A DNA stretch of 64,000 bases from an uncultured Roseobacter sp. (GTDB taxonomy: Bacteria > Pseudomonadota > Alphaproteobacteria > Rhodobacterales > Rhodobacteraceae), in NCBI RefSeq assembly GCF_947496515.1, contig NZ_CANMDB010000011.1, positions 111,694 through 175,693 of the forward strand, read 5' to 3'. Below the pieces are notes generated by a model that was not told the origin of the DNA, ran no database searches, and was given only the letters and a program-made list of their open reading frames with translations. Position numbers and translations under genes: made by a program. This document shows, piece after piece, positions 36,452 to 46,797 of the stretch; within the stretch, counting starts at the first letter, position 1; each line of letters starts with the position of its first letter.

Positions 36452-37855
36452 ATGAAGAGCTTTCCCATGTTTATCCGCACCACCGGGCGCCGGGTTGTCA
36501 TCCTGGGCGGTGGCGAGCAGGCAGCCCAGAAACTGAGGCTGATCCTGAAGACAGATGCGCAGATCTGCATTGCCGCCCCCCCGCTGGATCCCGAACTGCG
36601 CGATGCGGTGGATCGCGGGCGGGCCTGCTGGCACCAAGGGCCGGTGACACCTGCGTTCTTCAAAGGGGCTGTCATGGGGTTTGTCGCGACTGGCTGCCCG
36701 GGCCTTGACGCCAGTCTGCAGGCGCTGGCGCGCGTCGCCAGTTGCCCCGTCAACGTGGTGGATCAGCCGGGGCTTTGCGATCTGACAACGCCGTCCATCG
36801 TGGACCGTGATCCCGTGGTCGTGGCCATCGGCACCGAAGGAACCGCGCCGGTGCTGGCGCGCCAGATAAAGACCCGGATGGAGGAGATCCTGCCCCCAAC
36901 GCTGGGCGGGCTCGCGGAAAGTGCGGGCCGGTTGCGCAATGCAGTGGCCGCGCGTGTGCCGCGCCCCTTGCGGCGCGCCTTCTGGCGGTGGGTCTTTGCG
37001 GAGGGGCCCTATCGGACCTGGACCCGCGGCGCTGAAGGTGACGCCATGGTGCAGATCAAGAAGGCGATCGCACAAGGCGCGGCCCCCGAACCTGCGCAGG
37101 ACGGCTCCATCGCGCTCATTGGCGCGGGGCCGGGCGCGCGCGATTTGCTGACGTTGCGCGCGGTCGCCCGGCTGCAGGAAGCGGATGTGATCTTTTACGA
37201 CCTGTTGGTCGAGCCGGAGGTGCTGGAGCTGGCGCGACGCGATGCAGAGCGGGTGTTCGTGGGCAAGGTGGTCGGGGCACACGCCTGGCCGCAAGAGCAG
37301 ATCAACGCCCGGATCGTCGCCGAGGCGCGCAAGGGTGCGCGCGTCGTTCGTCTGAAATCGGGGGATCCGGGCATCTTTGCGCGCGCGGCAGAGGAGCTCA
37401 CTGCGGCGCGTACCGCAGGTATCCCGGTGGAGATCGTCCCCGGTGTGACCGCCGCCTGCGCCGCCGCAGCCAGCGCGGGGATGAGCCTGACAGAACGCGG
37501 GGTAGCCAATACGCTGGTGCTGTCGACTGGGACCGCCGCTGCCGGTGCGCCGCTGCCTGACAGCACGCGGCTCTGCGGTCCGGGCACCAGCACGGCCTTC
37601 TACATGGCCGCCCGGCAGGCGTCGGAGATCCAGGCCGGGTTACGCGCGCGCGGACTGCCGGGCACGGCAGAGGTGACCATCGCCGCCAACGTCTCAAAAC
37701 CCTCCGAACGGATCATCACCGGCCAGTTGGCGGAGCTTGCAGCGCTCGTCCGCCGCGAGGGCATCACCGGCTGCGCGATTATCCTGGTGACCTGGCCGAT
37801 GGCCGCCGCAGCGCAGCGACCCAAACATGCGCCACGTCTGGTCGCCGCTGGCTAG
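36452..37855 (+). CDS. cysG: Siroheme synthase (multifunctional CysG)
   Basis: A 467-residue fusion. The N-terminal domain (VVILGGGEQAAQKL, residues 15-28) is the precorrin-2 dehydrogenase/sirohydrochlorin ferrochelatase. The C-terminal domain from about residue 220 is uroporphyrinogen-III C-methyltransferase (GAGPGARDLLTLRA, VRLKSGDPGIFARAAEE, VPGVTAACAAAA). The start follows GAGGAGTT; the frame is open into nasA but unsupported there. Siroheme is the cofactor of nitrite and sulfite reductases. Its presence here implies that a siroheme nitrite reductase exists or once existed in this locus. Confidence 0.9.
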   Translation: MKSFPMFIRTTGRRVVILGGGEQAAQKLRLILKTDAQICIAAPPLDPELRDAVDRGRACWHQGPVTPAFFKGAVMGFVATGCPGLDASLQALARVASCPVNVVDQPGLCDLTTPSIVDRDPVVVAIGTEGTAPVLARQIKTRMEEILPPTLGGLAESAGRLRNAVAARVPRPLRRAFWRWVFAEGPYRTWTRGAEGDAMVQIKKAIAQGAAPEPAQDGSIALIGAGPGARDLLTLRAVARLQEADVIFYDLLVEPEVLELARRDAERVFVGKVVGAHAWPQEQINARIVAEARKGARVVRLKSGDPGIFARAAEELTAARTAGIPVEIVPGVTAACAAAASAGMSLTERGVANTLVLSTGTAAAGAPLPDSTRLCGPGTSTAFYMAARQASEIQAGLRARGLPGTAEVTIAANVSKPSERIITGQLAELAALVRREGITGCAIILVTWPMAAAAQRPKHAPRLVAAG

Positions 37856-37928
37856 AAACCCGTGCGCGGGATCGCTCTGTGTCAATGAGACCGACCGCGC
37901 GAGAGTTCCCACCACCGTGGCAAGCGCA

Positions 37929-39242
37929 TCAGCTTTCCTGCCGCTTCTCCCGCAGCCGGGCAAAGTAGTCGATGCGCTTTTTCATCTCGCGTTCAAAGCC
38001 GCGTTCGGGCGGTGCGTAGAATGCCTCGCGCGGCATGTCGTCGGGAAAGTAGTGCTGACCCGAAAACCCGTCTTCGGCGTCGTGATCGTAATCATATCCC
38101 GCGCCATAGCCCTCGTCCTTCATCAACGCGGTGGGGGCGTTGAGGATATGTTTGGGCGGCGGGGCAGAGCCCGTTTTCTTCGCCAGGCGCACCGCGGCCT
38201 TGTAGGCCACGTAAGTCGCGTTCGACTTCGGCGCGAGCGCCAGGTAGATCACGGCCTGCGCCAGCATCAGCTCCCCCTCGGGCGAGCCCAGCCGCTCGTA
38301 TCCCGACCAGGCGTCCAGACACAGGCGCACCGCCTGCGGATCTGCCAGCCCGATGTCCTCGCTCGCCATCCGGGTGATGCGCCGGGCCAGAAAGCGGGGG
38401 TCTTCCCCCGCCACCAGCATCCGCGTCAGCCAGTAGAGTGCCGCATCCGGGTCCGATCCGCGTACGGCCTTGTGCAACGCGGAGATGAGGTTGTAGTGAC
38501 CATCGCCCGATTTGTCGTATTGCGCGGCGCGGCGTTGCAGCCTCTCGCCCAACTGCTCCGGATCCAGTGGCTTGGCGGGATCCGCGGTCGCCACCTGTTC
38601 GATCAGGTTCAGCAAGGCGCGCCCGTCGCCGTCTGCCATCTCCACCAGTGTTTCGCGTGCAGCGGGGGTGAGGGGCAGGGGGGCTGCCAGCTCCGCCTCG
38701 GCGCGTTTGATGAGCTCGCGCAGGCCGCCCGTGTCCAACCGTTTCAACACCAGCACCTGCGCGCGCGACAGCAGGGCGGCGTTCAACTCGAAGGACGGGT
38801 TCTCGGTCGTGGCCCCCACCAGCACGATGGTGCCGTCCTCCATATGCGGCAGGAACCCGTCCTGCTGTGCCTTGTTGAAACGGTGGATTTCGTCCACAAA
38901 GAGCAATGTGCCGCGTCCGTTCGCAGCCCTGGCCTTGGCGGCATCGAACACGCGGCGCAGCTCGGCCACGCCGGAAAAGATCGCACTGATCTGGACGAAA
39001 CTGCGGTCCGAGGCATCTGCCAGCAGCCGCGCGATGGTCGTCTTGCCGACACCGGGCGGCCCCCAGAATATCAGCGAGGTCAGCTTGCGCGCGGCCAGCA
39101 TCGCGCCCAGGGGCGCTGTTTCGGCCAGCACATGGTCCTGACCCACCACATCCTCCAGCCGCGCGGGCCGCAACCTGTCGGCCAGCGGTTGATCAGCGGC
39201 GGTACGCGCAGGTGCGGCCTCATTTGCAAAAAGATCACCCAT
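37929..39242 (-). CDS. rarA: Replication-associated recombination protein A (AAA+ ATPase)
   Basis: A 437-residue clamp-loader-like AAA+ protein (RarA/MgsA) acting at stalled replication forks. Walker A is GPPGVGKTT, Walker B is LLFVDEIHRF and sensor 1 is VGATTENPSF. The C-terminal tetramerisation region has LAPKSNATYVAY and the late motif HYFPDDM. The start is preceded by AGGGAG. It is divergent from crcB and convergent with cysG. Confidence 0.9.
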   Translation of the reverse strand: MGDLFANEAAPARTAADQPLADRLRPARLEDVVGQDHVLAETAPLGAMLAARKLTSLIFWGPPGVGKTTIARLLADASDRSFVQISAIFSGVAELRRVFDAAKARAANGRGTLLFVDEIHRFNKAQQDGFLPHMEDGTIVLVGATTENPSFELNAALLSRAQVLVLKRLDTGGLRELIKRAEAELAAPLPLTPAARETLVEMADGDGRALLNLIEQVATADPAKPLDPEQLGERLQRRAAQYDKSGDGHYNLISALHKAVRGSDPDAALYWLTRMLVAGEDPRFLARRITRMASEDIGLADPQAVRLCLDAWSGYERLGSPEGELMLAQAVIYLALAPKSNATYVAYKAAVRLAKKTGSAPPPKHILNAPTALMKDEGYGAGYDYDHDAEDGFSGQHYFPDDMPREAFYAPPERGFEREMKKRIDYFARLREKRQES

Positions 39243-39334
39243 GCTCCCTGTCTACCGGACCCGCCAGCCCGCGCAAGCCAAGACGCGCGGTCGGGCAACT
39301 TGACAAAACACCGGCGCTGCGAGACAGACCGCCC

Positions 39335-39715
39335 ATGATGCAATCGGTGATCATGGTGGCAATTGGCGGCGCGCTTGGTGCGACGTTGCGGTTCCTTTGG
39401 GGCGTGTCCTTCATGCGCCTTTTCGGGCCGGTGGAATTTCCGGTGGCGATCATGACCGCCAATATCCTCGGTTCCTTCCTGATGGGCGCCTTCGTGGTGC
39501 TCGCGGCGCACAAGGGGCTGACCCATCTCAGCCCGCTGATCATGACGGGTCTGCTGGGCGGGTTCACGACGTTTTCGGCTTTCTCGCTGGAGGCCGTGAC
39601 ATTGATCGAACGGGGCCAGAGTGCGGCCGCCGTGGGCTATGTGGCGCTTTCGGTGGTTTTGTCGCTGGGCGGTCTGATGCTGGGCCTGTGGCTTGTCCGG
39701 TCGGTGCTGGCATGA
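39335..39715 (+). CDS. crcB: Fluoride ion channel CrcB/Fluc
   Basis: A 126-residue four-helix membrane protein. GGALGATLRFLWG (near the N-terminus), NILGSFLMG and GGFTTFSAFS are the conserved Fluc channel motifs for exporting fluoride. Two adjacent ATG codons (39335, 39338) are possible starts, neither with a strong Shine-Dalgarno. The stop overlaps the rluC start as ATGA. I looked for a fluoride riboswitch upstream and saw none. Confidence 0.87.
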   Translation: MMQSVIMVAIGGALGATLRFLWGVSFMRLFGPVEFPVAIMTANILGSFLMGAFVVLAAHKGLTHLSPLIMTGLLGGFTTFSAFSLEAVTLIERGQSAAAVGYVALSVVLSLGGLMLGLWLVRSVLA

Positions 39716-40752
39716 GCAGTGTGCAGACCCTGACCATTGGCCCCGATGACGGCGACCAGCGGCTCGACCGATGGTTCCGGCGACAGTTCCCGCACGTGCA
39801 GCAGGGCCGAATTGAAAAGATGTGCCGCAAGGGCGAGATCCGCGTGGACGGGGGCCGGGTCAAACCTGCGACCCGGCTGCAAAGCGGTCAGGCGGTGCGC
39901 ATCCCGCCCTTGCCCGATACCGCCGCGCCGCCCGTCCAGCATCGTGCGGTGTCTGATGCGGATGCGCGCATGATCCAGGGCTGCGTGATTTACCGTGACG
40001 ACGCGGTGATCGCGCTCAACAAACCGTCCGGCCTGCCGACGCAGGGCGGCTCAAAGCAAACCCGCCACGTGGATGGTCTGGCCGAGGCGCTGAAATTCGA
40101 TCTCGACGAAAAACCGCGGCTTGTGCACCGGTTGGACAAGGACACCTCGGGCGTATTGCTGCTGGCGCGGACGCGCGCGGCGGCGAGGGCGCTGACGGCC
40201 TCCATGCGGCACAAGGAAACGCGCAAGATCTACTGGGCACTGGTGGCGGGCGTGCCAACGCCCTACCTGGGCGAGATCCGCTTTGGCCTCGTCAAGGCGC
40301 CCGGTCGTGGCGCTGCCGGTGAGGGGGAGCGGATGATCGCCCTGCACCCGCGCGAGATCGACGACACCCCGGGCGCGAAACGCGCCCATACGCTTTATGC
40401 CACCCTCTACCGGGCGGGCAGCCGCGCCTCCTGGGTCGCGATGGAGCCCATCACGGGCCGCACCCATCAGCTGCGCGCGCATATGGCCGAGATCGGGCAC
40501 CCCATCGTGGGCGACGGTAAATACGGCGGCTCCGGTCAGGAAAACCTCGGCGATGGCTGGGGCGCGCAGTTGGGCGGCGTCATCTCCAAGAAACTCCACC
40601 TGCACGCGCGTATGATGCGGTTCGAGCACCCCGAGAGCCGCAAGCAGATCACCGTGACGGCGCCTTTGCCGGATCACATGGCGCAAAGCTGGGAGACCTT
40701 CGGCTGGACCGATGATCTGGCCGCCGAGGACCCGTTCGAGGCATTGTCATGA
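39712..40752 (+). CDS. 23S rRNA pseudouridine synthase, RluC/RluA family
   Basis: A 346-residue pseudouridine synthase. An N-terminal S4-like RNA-binding domain (RLDRWFRRQFPHVQQGRIEKM) precedes the catalytic domain. The catalytic Asp is in HRLDKDTSG near residue 142, and ALNKPSGLPTQGG and GRTHQLRAH are the other family motifs. Length and the S4 domain favour RluC, which modifies three sites of 23S rRNA, but RluD-like specificity cannot be excluded by eye. It shares ATGA overlaps with both neighbours. Confidence 0.85.
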   Translation: MSSVQTLTIGPDDGDQRLDRWFRRQFPHVQQGRIEKMCRKGEIRVDGGRVKPATRLQSGQAVRIPPLPDTAAPPVQHRAVSDADARMIQGCVIYRDDAVIALNKPSGLPTQGGSKQTRHVDGLAEALKFDLDEKPRLVHRLDKDTSGVLLLARTRAAARALTASMRHKETRKIYWALVAGVPTPYLGEIRFGLVKAPGRGAAGEGERMIALHPREIDDTPGAKRAHTLYATLYRAGSRASWVAMEPITGRTHQLRAHMAEIGHPIVGDGKYGGSGQENLGDGWGAQLGGVISKKLHLHARMMRFEHPESRKQITVTAPLPDHMAQSWETFGWTDDLAAEDPFEALS

Positions 40753-41429
40753 GCGGCGCGCAGCGGCTGGTGATCTTTGACGTGGATGGCACTTTGGTGG
40801 ACAGCCAGGGCGATATTCTGGCCGCGATGAAGGTGGCGTTCGAGGCGGTCTCGCTGCCAGCGCCGTCACGCGCTGAGGTGCTGAGCATCGTGGGGTTGTC
40901 CTTGCCGCAGGCTTTCGCGCGACTGGCCCCCGATGCCGACCACGACCGTATGATTGCCGCCTACAAGGAAGGCTATATCGCGCTGCGCGCGCAGGCTGGC
41001 GTGGCACAGTCATCGCCTTTCTATCCCGGTGCGCGCGAGGCGCTTGCGCGGCTACAGGCCCAACCGGATGTCCTGCTGGGTGTGGCGACGGGCAAATCCA
41101 AACGCGGGCTCGACAAACTGATCGAGGGACACGGGCTGGAGGGTGTTTTCGTCACCCGGCAGGTGTCGGATTTTCATCCCTCAAAGCCACATCCGTCGAT
41201 GATCCTGCAGGCGATGGCGGAGGCGGGTGTAGCGGCGCGCGGTACTGTCATGATCGGTGACACCAGTTTTGATCTGCAGATGGCGGCGTCTGCAGGGGTC
41301 GCGGCGGTCGGCGTGTCGTGGGGCTATCATCCCGTGGCCGATCTGGCAGCGCACCGGCCCCGTACGATCCTGCAAGACTTCGCGGACCTTGACGCGGCAC
41401 TCGATGCCTTGTGGGCGTGCACCCCGTGA
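40749..41429 (+). CDS. HAD-family hydrolase (phosphoglycolate phosphatase-like)
   Basis: A 226-residue HAD-IA hydrolase. Motif I is FDVDGTLVDS (nucleophile Asp near residue 10), motif II is GVATGKSKRG, the Lys is in KPHPSM and motif IV is MIGDTSFDLQMA. This is the Gph/phosphatase subgroup with a helical cap. The substrate is unknown. It lies in a run of overlapping genes (crcB, rluC, this gene, ATP12). Confidence 0.83.
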   Translation: MSGAQRLVIFDVDGTLVDSQGDILAAMKVAFEAVSLPAPSRAEVLSIVGLSLPQAFARLAPDADHDRMIAAYKEGYIALRAQAGVAQSSPFYPGAREALARLQAQPDVLLGVATGKSKRGLDKLIEGHGLEGVFVTRQVSDFHPSKPHPSMILQAMAEAGVAARGTVMIGDTSFDLQMAASAGVAAVGVSWGYHPVADLAAHRPRTILQDFADLDAALDALWACTP

Positions 41430-42142
41430 GTGAGTGGCGGGCGAAGCGGTTCTGGAAGGCCGCCAGCGTGGTGGAGGCCTCCGGTGGCTACGAGGTCGCG
41501 CTGGATACGCGGGTCGTCAAAACGCCCGCCAAGGCCGCCCTTTTGCTGCCCACCCGTGCGCTGGCCGAGGCCATTGCCGCGGAGTGGGACGCCCAGGAAG
41601 ATCAGATCGACCCGCTTTCGATGCCCTTTACCCGCACGGCGAATGCCGCCATCGACAAGGTTGGCCTGCAAAGGGATGAGGTCGCCCGGATGCTGGCGGA
41701 CTATGGCGACAGTGATCTGTTGTGCTACCGCGCGGATCAGCCCGAGGCGCTGGTGACCCGGCAGGCGGCAGAATGGGACCCGATGCTTGACTGGGCCGAC
41801 GCAGAGCTTGGTGCCCGGCTGGAGGCGCGCAGCGGGGTCATGCACGTGCCGCAGCAGCGCGAGGCGCTGGCGCGGCTGAGCGCGCAGGTCCATGCCTTGT
41901 CCGACTTTGAGCTGGCTGCCTTTCACGATCTGGTCAGCCTGTCCGGGTCGCTGATTCTAGGCTTTGCTGCCGCACGCGGCGCGCGGCCCATCGACGAGAT
42001 CTGGGACATCTCGCGGCTGGATGAGATTTGGCAGGCCGAACAATGGGGTGCCGATGACGAGGCGGAGGCCACGGCGGCGATCAAGCAATCGGCCTTTCGC
42101 CACGCAAAGACCTTTTTCGACCGCGTCCAGCCCGAATTTTAG
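41426..42142 (+). CDS. ATP12-family F1-ATPase assembly chaperone
   Basis: A 238-residue ATP12-like protein, found in mitochondria and alphaproteobacteria, where it chaperones the F1 alpha subunit. The family pattern is visible: KRFWKAASV, PLTxP-like DPLSMPFTRTANAAID, and SDLLCYRADQPEALV. The preferred start is GTG at 41426, whose GTGA overlaps the previous stop; GTG at 41411 is the alternative. The gene ends before the divergence in function to the bzt operon. Confidence 0.82.
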   Translation: MSEWRAKRFWKAASVVEASGGYEVALDTRVVKTPAKAALLLPTRALAEAIAAEWDAQEDQIDPLSMPFTRTANAAIDKVGLQRDEVARMLADYGDSDLLCYRADQPEALVTRQAAEWDPMLDWADAELGARLEARSGVMHVPQQREALARLSAQVHALSDFELAAFHDLVSLSGSLILGFAAARGARPIDEIWDISRLDEIWQAEQWGADDEAEATAAIKQSAFRHAKTFFDRVQPEF

Positions 42143-42332
42143 CGCTACCGGGAAACAAACTGTCACCGCAGCCCCGACAGCGCCGATTTTGCCGGTGTTA
42201 CCCTTGACGTTGTGAGCGGAGTCCGAGCAGTATATGGGCCACTTGGCGGGTCAAACTCGCCATTTCGTCCCCGGCCGCCAGAGGCGCCGGTCGAACCGTC
42301 GAATACCGGCGGAAAATCAGGAAGAGGTAAAA

Positions 42333-43355
42333 ATGAAAAAATCTGTAGTTATTGGCGCGCTGACCGCCGCCGGCCTGTCGGCTGGTGCTGCGGCTGCCAG
42401 CACGTTGGAAGACGTCAAGGCACGCGGCTCGCTGAACTGTGGTGTGTCCACAGGTCTGGTCGGGTTCTCGTCGCCAGACGCAAATGGCACCTGGCAGGGC
42501 TTTGACGTGGCGGTCTGCCGCGCGGTGGCTGCCGCTGTTCTGGGTGACCCAAACGCTGTCGAATTCGTCGCGACAACCGGCAAGACCCGCTTTACAGCAC
42601 TTGCCTCGGGCGAGATCGACATGCTGGCCCGCAACACAACCTGGACGCTCAGCCGTGACGTGGACCTCAAGTTCACCTTTGTGGGCGTAAACTATTACGA
42701 CGGTCAGGGCTTCATGGTGCCAAAGGAGTTGAACGTCTCCTCCGCCAAGGAACTCGACGGCGCGACAGTCTGCATCCAGACCGGCACCACAACCGAGCTG
42801 AACCTCGCGGATTTCTTCCGGGCCAACAACATCAACTACGAGCCCGTGCCTGTTGAGACCAACGCCGAAGCACAGCAGCAGTATCTGGCCGGTGCCTGTG
42901 ACGTCTACACCACAGACGCCTCTGGTCTGGCCGCGACACGCGCTGCCTTTGAGGCACCCGACGCGCATGTGCTGCTGCCCGAGATCATCTCCAAGGAGCC
43001 GCTGGGACCGCTCGTGCGTCACGGTGACGACGAATGGGGCGACGTGGTGCGCTGGACGCTGAACGCGCTGATCTCTGCTGAAGAACTGGGCGTGTCCTCC
43101 GCCAACGTGGCCTCGCTGTCCGAGAGCGCAAACCCCGAGACACCGGAGATCAACCGGATGCTGGGGACCGAAGGCAACCTGGGTGAGATGCTCGGCCTCA
43201 ACGCTGACTGGGCGGCCAAAGCCATCGGCGCGGTTGGCAACTACGGTGAGATCTTTGCCAAGAACATCGGTGAGGAAACACCGGTCGGTCTGGCACGCGG
43301 CCTGAACGGCCAGTGGGAAGACGGCGGGCTGCTCTACGCACCGCCCTTCCGCTAA
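42333..43355 (+). CDS. bztA: Glutamate/glutamine/aspartate/asparagine ABC transporter, binding protein
   Basis: A 340-residue periplasmic binding protein of polar-amino-acid family 3 (AapJ/BztA). The signal peptide ends near AAA-S (residue 21). The mature protein starts TLEDVKARGSLNCGVS, and GFDVAVCRAVAAAV and FTALASGEIDMLARN are family motifs. It is about 100 residues longer than simple polar amino-acid binding proteins, as is usual for AapJ/BztA. The start follows GGAAGAGG. The four genes bztABCD are complete. Confidence 0.92.
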   Translation: MKKSVVIGALTAAGLSAGAAAASTLEDVKARGSLNCGVSTGLVGFSSPDANGTWQGFDVAVCRAVAAAVLGDPNAVEFVATTGKTRFTALASGEIDMLARNTTWTLSRDVDLKFTFVGVNYYDGQGFMVPKELNVSSAKELDGATVCIQTGTTTELNLADFFRANNINYEPVPVETNAEAQQQYLAGACDVYTTDASGLAATRAAFEAPDAHVLLPEIISKEPLGPLVRHGDDEWGDVVRWTLNALISAEELGVSSANVASLSESANPETPEINRMLGTEGNLGEMLGLNADWAAKAIGAVGNYGEIFAKNIGEETPVGLARGLNGQWEDGGLLYAPPFR

Positions 43356-43368
43356 GAACCATACGGCC

Positions 43369-43396
43369 AAGGGCGCAGGGATCATCCTGCGCCCTT
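43369..43396 (+). terminator. Stem-loop after bztA
   Basis: An 11-bp perfect stem (AAGGGCGCAGG at 43369-43379, CCTGCGCCCTT at 43386-43396) around a 6-base loop, followed by CGCTTTTA, lies 13 bp after the bztA stop. It looks like an intrinsic terminator that only partly blocks read-through to the permease genes. Confidence 0.75.
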
Positions 43397-43486
43397 CGCT
43401 TTTATAGACCAACGAAAATTTTCACGACCAGCGAGACACGGCAAAAGTGTCCGTTAAAACAAGGTCGGAACCACGGGGAACATTCC

Positions 43487-44701
43487 ATGACGACATTGTC
43501 CGACCCGCCACAGGGTTCGTTCCGCCTGTCGATGCTGATCTACGACACGCGCTACAGGTCACTGACATTCCAGGCGATTGCGGCCATTCTTCTGGCGCTG
43601 GCGATCTGGTATCTGGGCAGCAACCTGATCCAGAACCTGCGCGTGCAAGGCCTCGACATCGCCTATGATTTCCTCGTCGATCCGGCAGGCTATGACATCA
43701 ACCAGACATTGATCGAGTACGACAGCCAGTCCGCCCACTGGCGCGCAGCAATCGTCGGTATTCTGAACACGCTGCTGGTGGCGTTTCTGGCCTGTGTCAC
43801 GGCGACGGTCTTTGGGGTTTTTGCGGGCGTGCTGCGGTTGTCGAACAACTGGCTGGTGCGCAAGCTGATGTCCTTTTACGTGGAGATCTTTCGTAACATC
43901 CCCGTGCTGATCTGGATCCTGATCATCTTTTTCATCATGATTGCCGTCATGCCAGCGCCGCGTGCCTTTCGCGGTGACGAGCCGGACGCGACCATGCTGC
44001 TTGGGCTCTTTGCCTTTACCAACCGCGGCGTCTACATCCCCGCTCCCGTCTGGGGGCCCGGGTCTCTGGTGGTGGTCGCGACCTTTGTGGCGTCAATCAT
44101 CGGCATCTTTGCCTACCGCCGCTATGCGACCAAGCTGCTGTATGACACAGGGCGTCTGCTGCCGACGGGTTGGCCCAGTCTGGTCATCCTGATCGTGCCG
44201 ACGCTACTGGTGTTCTTCATCATGGGGCGGCCCATTGGTCTCGACGTACCGGAACTGGGTGGGTTCAACTTCCGCGGGGGTATCCAGGTCGGCGCACCGC
44301 TGATCGCGCTGTGGTTTGCGCTGTCCATCTACACCGGCGCCTTTATCGCAGAGAACGTACGTGCGGGCATTCAGGCGGTGAGCAGGGGCCAGACCGAAGC
44401 TGCCGCGGCCCTGGGCCTGCGCCCGGGTCGGGTGATGAAACTGGTGGTTCTGCCGCAGGCGCTGCGGGTGATTATCCCGCCGCTCATCTCCCAATATCTC
44501 AACATCACCAAGAACTCCTCCCTGGCGATTGCCGTGGGATACGCGGACATTACCGCGACACTGGGGGGCATCACGCTGAACCAGACCGGTCGCGCCATCG
44601 AATGCGTGCTGCTTTTGATGCTCTTCTATCTCACCATCTCGCTGACAATCTCGGCCGTGATGAACGTCTACAACAATTCCGTCAAACTGAAGGAGCGCTG
44701 A
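43487..44701 (+). CDS. bztB: Amino-acid ABC transporter permease
   Basis: A 404-residue permease. The first membrane segment is near residues 27-47 (AIAAILLALAIWYLG), and the large periplasmic loop and later segments follow the AapQ/BztB pattern. The EAA loop is EAAAALGLRPGRVMKLVVLPQALR near residue 310. The start at 43487 comes 131 bp after bztA; the frame is open upstream but lacks a start signal. BztB pairs with BztC. Confidence 0.9.
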   Translation: MTTLSDPPQGSFRLSMLIYDTRYRSLTFQAIAAILLALAIWYLGSNLIQNLRVQGLDIAYDFLVDPAGYDINQTLIEYDSQSAHWRAAIVGILNTLLVAFLACVTATVFGVFAGVLRLSNNWLVRKLMSFYVEIFRNIPVLIWILIIFFIMIAVMPAPRAFRGDEPDATMLLGLFAFTNRGVYIPAPVWGPGSLVVVATFVASIIGIFAYRRYATKLLYDTGRLLPTGWPSLVILIVPTLLVFFIMGRPIGLDVPELGGFNFRGGIQVGAPLIALWFALSIYTGAFIAENVRAGIQAVSRGQTEAAAALGLRPGRVMKLVVLPQALRVIIPPLISQYLNITKNSSLAIAVGYADITATLGGITLNQTGRAIECVLLLMLFYLTISLTISAVMNVYNNSVKLKER

Positions 44702-44705
44702 GACA

Positions 44706-46004
44706 ATGTCCGATACACATGCTCAATCCGTTGCCTTCGTCCGCGACACAGAGATCCCGTCGGCCCCGCCACCCTATGCGGCAACCGGCCCGGTCAAATG
44801 GATGCGCGAAAACCTGTTCGCCACCCATGCCAACGGGGCGCTGACGCTCATCGCGCTGTATGTCATCTGGTATGTCCTGTCCGGCGCGGTTCCGTGGATC
44901 TTCAATGGCCTCTGGAATACGTCCAGCCTTTCTGAATGTCGCGAGGTGCTGGACGGGACCGTCGGTGCCTGCTTCTCGGTGCTGACCGAACGGTGGAATC
45001 AGTTGCTCTTTGGGTTCCAATACCCCGAGGAATACTACTGGCGGCCGACACTCGCGTTCTTGCTGCTCGGCGTGGCTGCAGCCCCGGTGCTGTTTTTCGA
45101 CCTGCCGCGCAAGATGCTGGCCTTTACCGCCATCTACCCTTTTGTCGCCTACTGGCTGATCTGGGGCGGAACCATGCTGACGCCGATCGTGGCGTTTCTG
45201 GGCGTGGCCGCAGGGGCGATGGTCTACAAGCGCTTCGTCACCGGCAGCTTTGCGTTGGGCTTCTTCGGCGGTATCTTCGCGGCCTTTGTCGTCTGGAACC
45301 TCGGGGGTTTTCTCATCTCGGACACCGCTTCGGACACTGCCATGCTGGGCGCTGTGCCCAGCCGCGATCTGGGTGGCTTCATGCTGAACATGATGCTGGG
45401 TGTGACCTGCGTGTCCCTGTCCATTCCCATCGGCATCGCGCTGGCGCTCGGGCGGCAGTCCTCCATGCCGCTGATCAAATGGATCTGCGTTGTTTTCATC
45501 GAATTCATTCGCGGCGTGCCGCTTATCACCCTTTTGTTCGTGGCGAGCGTCATGCTGGCTTACTTCTTCCCGCCGGAATCCTCGCTCGATCTGTTCCTGC
45601 GGGTGGTGATCATGATCACGATGTTCTCGGGTGCCTATATCGCGGAGGTGATCCGCGGCGGGCTCGCGGCGCTGCCGAAAGGCCAGTACGAGGCCGCTGA
45701 CAGTCTGGGGCTCGATTACGCTCAGGCGATGCGGCTGATCATCCTGCCACAAGCGCTGAAGATCTCCATTCCCGGCATCGTTAACATTGCGGTGGGTCTG
45801 TTCAAGGACACTACACTGGTGTCGGTGATCGGCATGTTCGACATCGTCGGCATGATCCGGGGGCCGATCCTCGCGTCCACCGAATGGAATGGCGTCTACT
45901 GGGAGCTTCTGGGTTTTGCCAGCGTGCTCTTCTTCATCGTTTGCTACGGCATCTCGCAATATTCGCAATGGCTCGAACGCCGTCTTGCGACAGACCATCG
46001 TTAA
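44706..46004 (+). CDS. bztC: Amino-acid ABC transporter permease
   Basis: A 432-residue permease that forms the channel with BztB. It has an N-terminal cytoplasmic stretch, about eight membrane segments and the EAA loop [24 protein letters not shown] near residue 330. It begins 4 bp after bztB. Conserved [15 protein letters not shown] precedes the loop. Confidence 0.9.
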   Translation: MSDTHAQSVAFVRDTEIPSAPPPYAATGPVKWMRENLFATHANGALTLIALYVIWYVLSGAVPWIFNGLWNTSSLSECREVLDGTVGACFSVLTERWNQLLFGFQYPEEYYWRPTLAFLLLGVAAAPVLFFDLPRKMLAFTAIYPFVAYWLIWGGTMLTPIVAFLGVAAGAMVYKRFVTGSFALGFFGGIFAAFVVWNLGGFLISDTASDTAMLGAVPSRDLGGFMLNMMLGVTCVSLSIPIGIALALGRQSSMPLIKWICVVFIEFIRGVPLITLLFVASVMLAYFFPPESSLDLFLRVVIMITMFSGAYIAEVIRGGLAALPKGQYEAADSLGLDYAQAMRLIILPQALKISIPGIVNIAVGLFKDTTLVSVIGMFDIVGMIRGPILASTEWNGVYWELLGFASVLFFIVCYGISQYSQWLERRLATDHR

Positions 46005-46018
46005 AGGAGGCCGAACCC

Positions 46019-46789
46019 ATGGCTGACCAAGCAACTCAAATGCAGGTCTCGGACGAGATCGCGATCACCATCAACAAGATGAACAAGTGGTACGGCACCT
46101 TTCACGTGCTGCGCGACATTGACCTGACCGTAAACCGCGGCGAGCGCATTGTGATCTGTGGGCCCTCGGGATCGGGCAAATCGACACTGATCCGCTGCAT
46201 CAACGCGCTGGAAGAGCACCAGCAGGGCTCCATCGAGGTGGATGGCACGCTGCTGTCATCGGACCTCAAGAACATCGACACGATCCGGTCAGAGGTCGGC
46301 ATGTGCTTTCAGCACTTCAATCTCTTCCCGCATCTGACCATCCTTGAGAACTGCACGCTGGCGCCGATCTGGGTGCGCAAGACCCCCAAGAAGGAAGCCG
46401 AAGAGACGGCGATGCATTTCCTGGAAAAGGTCAAGATCCCCGATCAGGCGAATAAATACCCCGGGCAGCTGTCCGGTGGCCAACAACAGCGGGTCGCCAT
46501 CGCGCGGTCCCTGTGCATGCGGCCCCGGATCATGCTCTTTGACGAGCCGACATCCGCGCTCGACCCGGAGATGATCAAGGAGGTGCTCGACACCATGATC
46601 GAGCTTGCCGAAGAGGGCATGACCATGCTGTGCGTGACGCACGAGATGGGCTTTGCCCGGCAGGTGGCGAACCGCGTGATCTTTATGGATGCGGGGCAAA
46701 TCGTCGAGCAGAACGAGCCGGAGGCGTTCTTCAACAACCCGCAAAGCCCGCGGACGCAGCTGTTCCTCAGCCAGATCCTCGGTCACTGA
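46019..46789 (+). CDS. bztD: Amino-acid ABC transporter ATP-binding protein
   Basis: A 256-residue ABC ATPase of the GlnQ type. Walker A is GPSGSGKST, the signature is LSGGQQQR, Walker B is [12 protein letters not shown] and the switch His is in [16 protein letters not shown] precedes the ATG at 46019, which lies 14 bp after bztC. It is the last gene of the operon and is followed by a strong stem-loop. Confidence 0.93.
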   Translation: MADQATQMQVSDEIAITINKMNKWYGTFHVLRDIDLTVNRGERIVICGPSGSGKSTLIRCINALEEHQQGSIEVDGTLLSSDLKNIDTIRSEVGMCFQHFNLFPHLTILENCTLAPIWVRKTPKKEAEETAMHFLEKVKIPDQANKYPGQLSGGQQQRVAIARSLCMRPRIMLFDEPTSALDPEMIKEVLDTMIELAEEGMTMLCVTHEMGFARQVANRVIFMDAGQIVEQNEPEAFFNNPQSPRTQLFLSQILGH

Positions 46790-46797
46790 GCCATCGG

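Noticed and set aside
39243..39334. Fluoride riboswitch before crcB
   Set aside because: The conserved pseudoknot pattern was not found, and only about 90 bp separate crcB from the divergent rarA.
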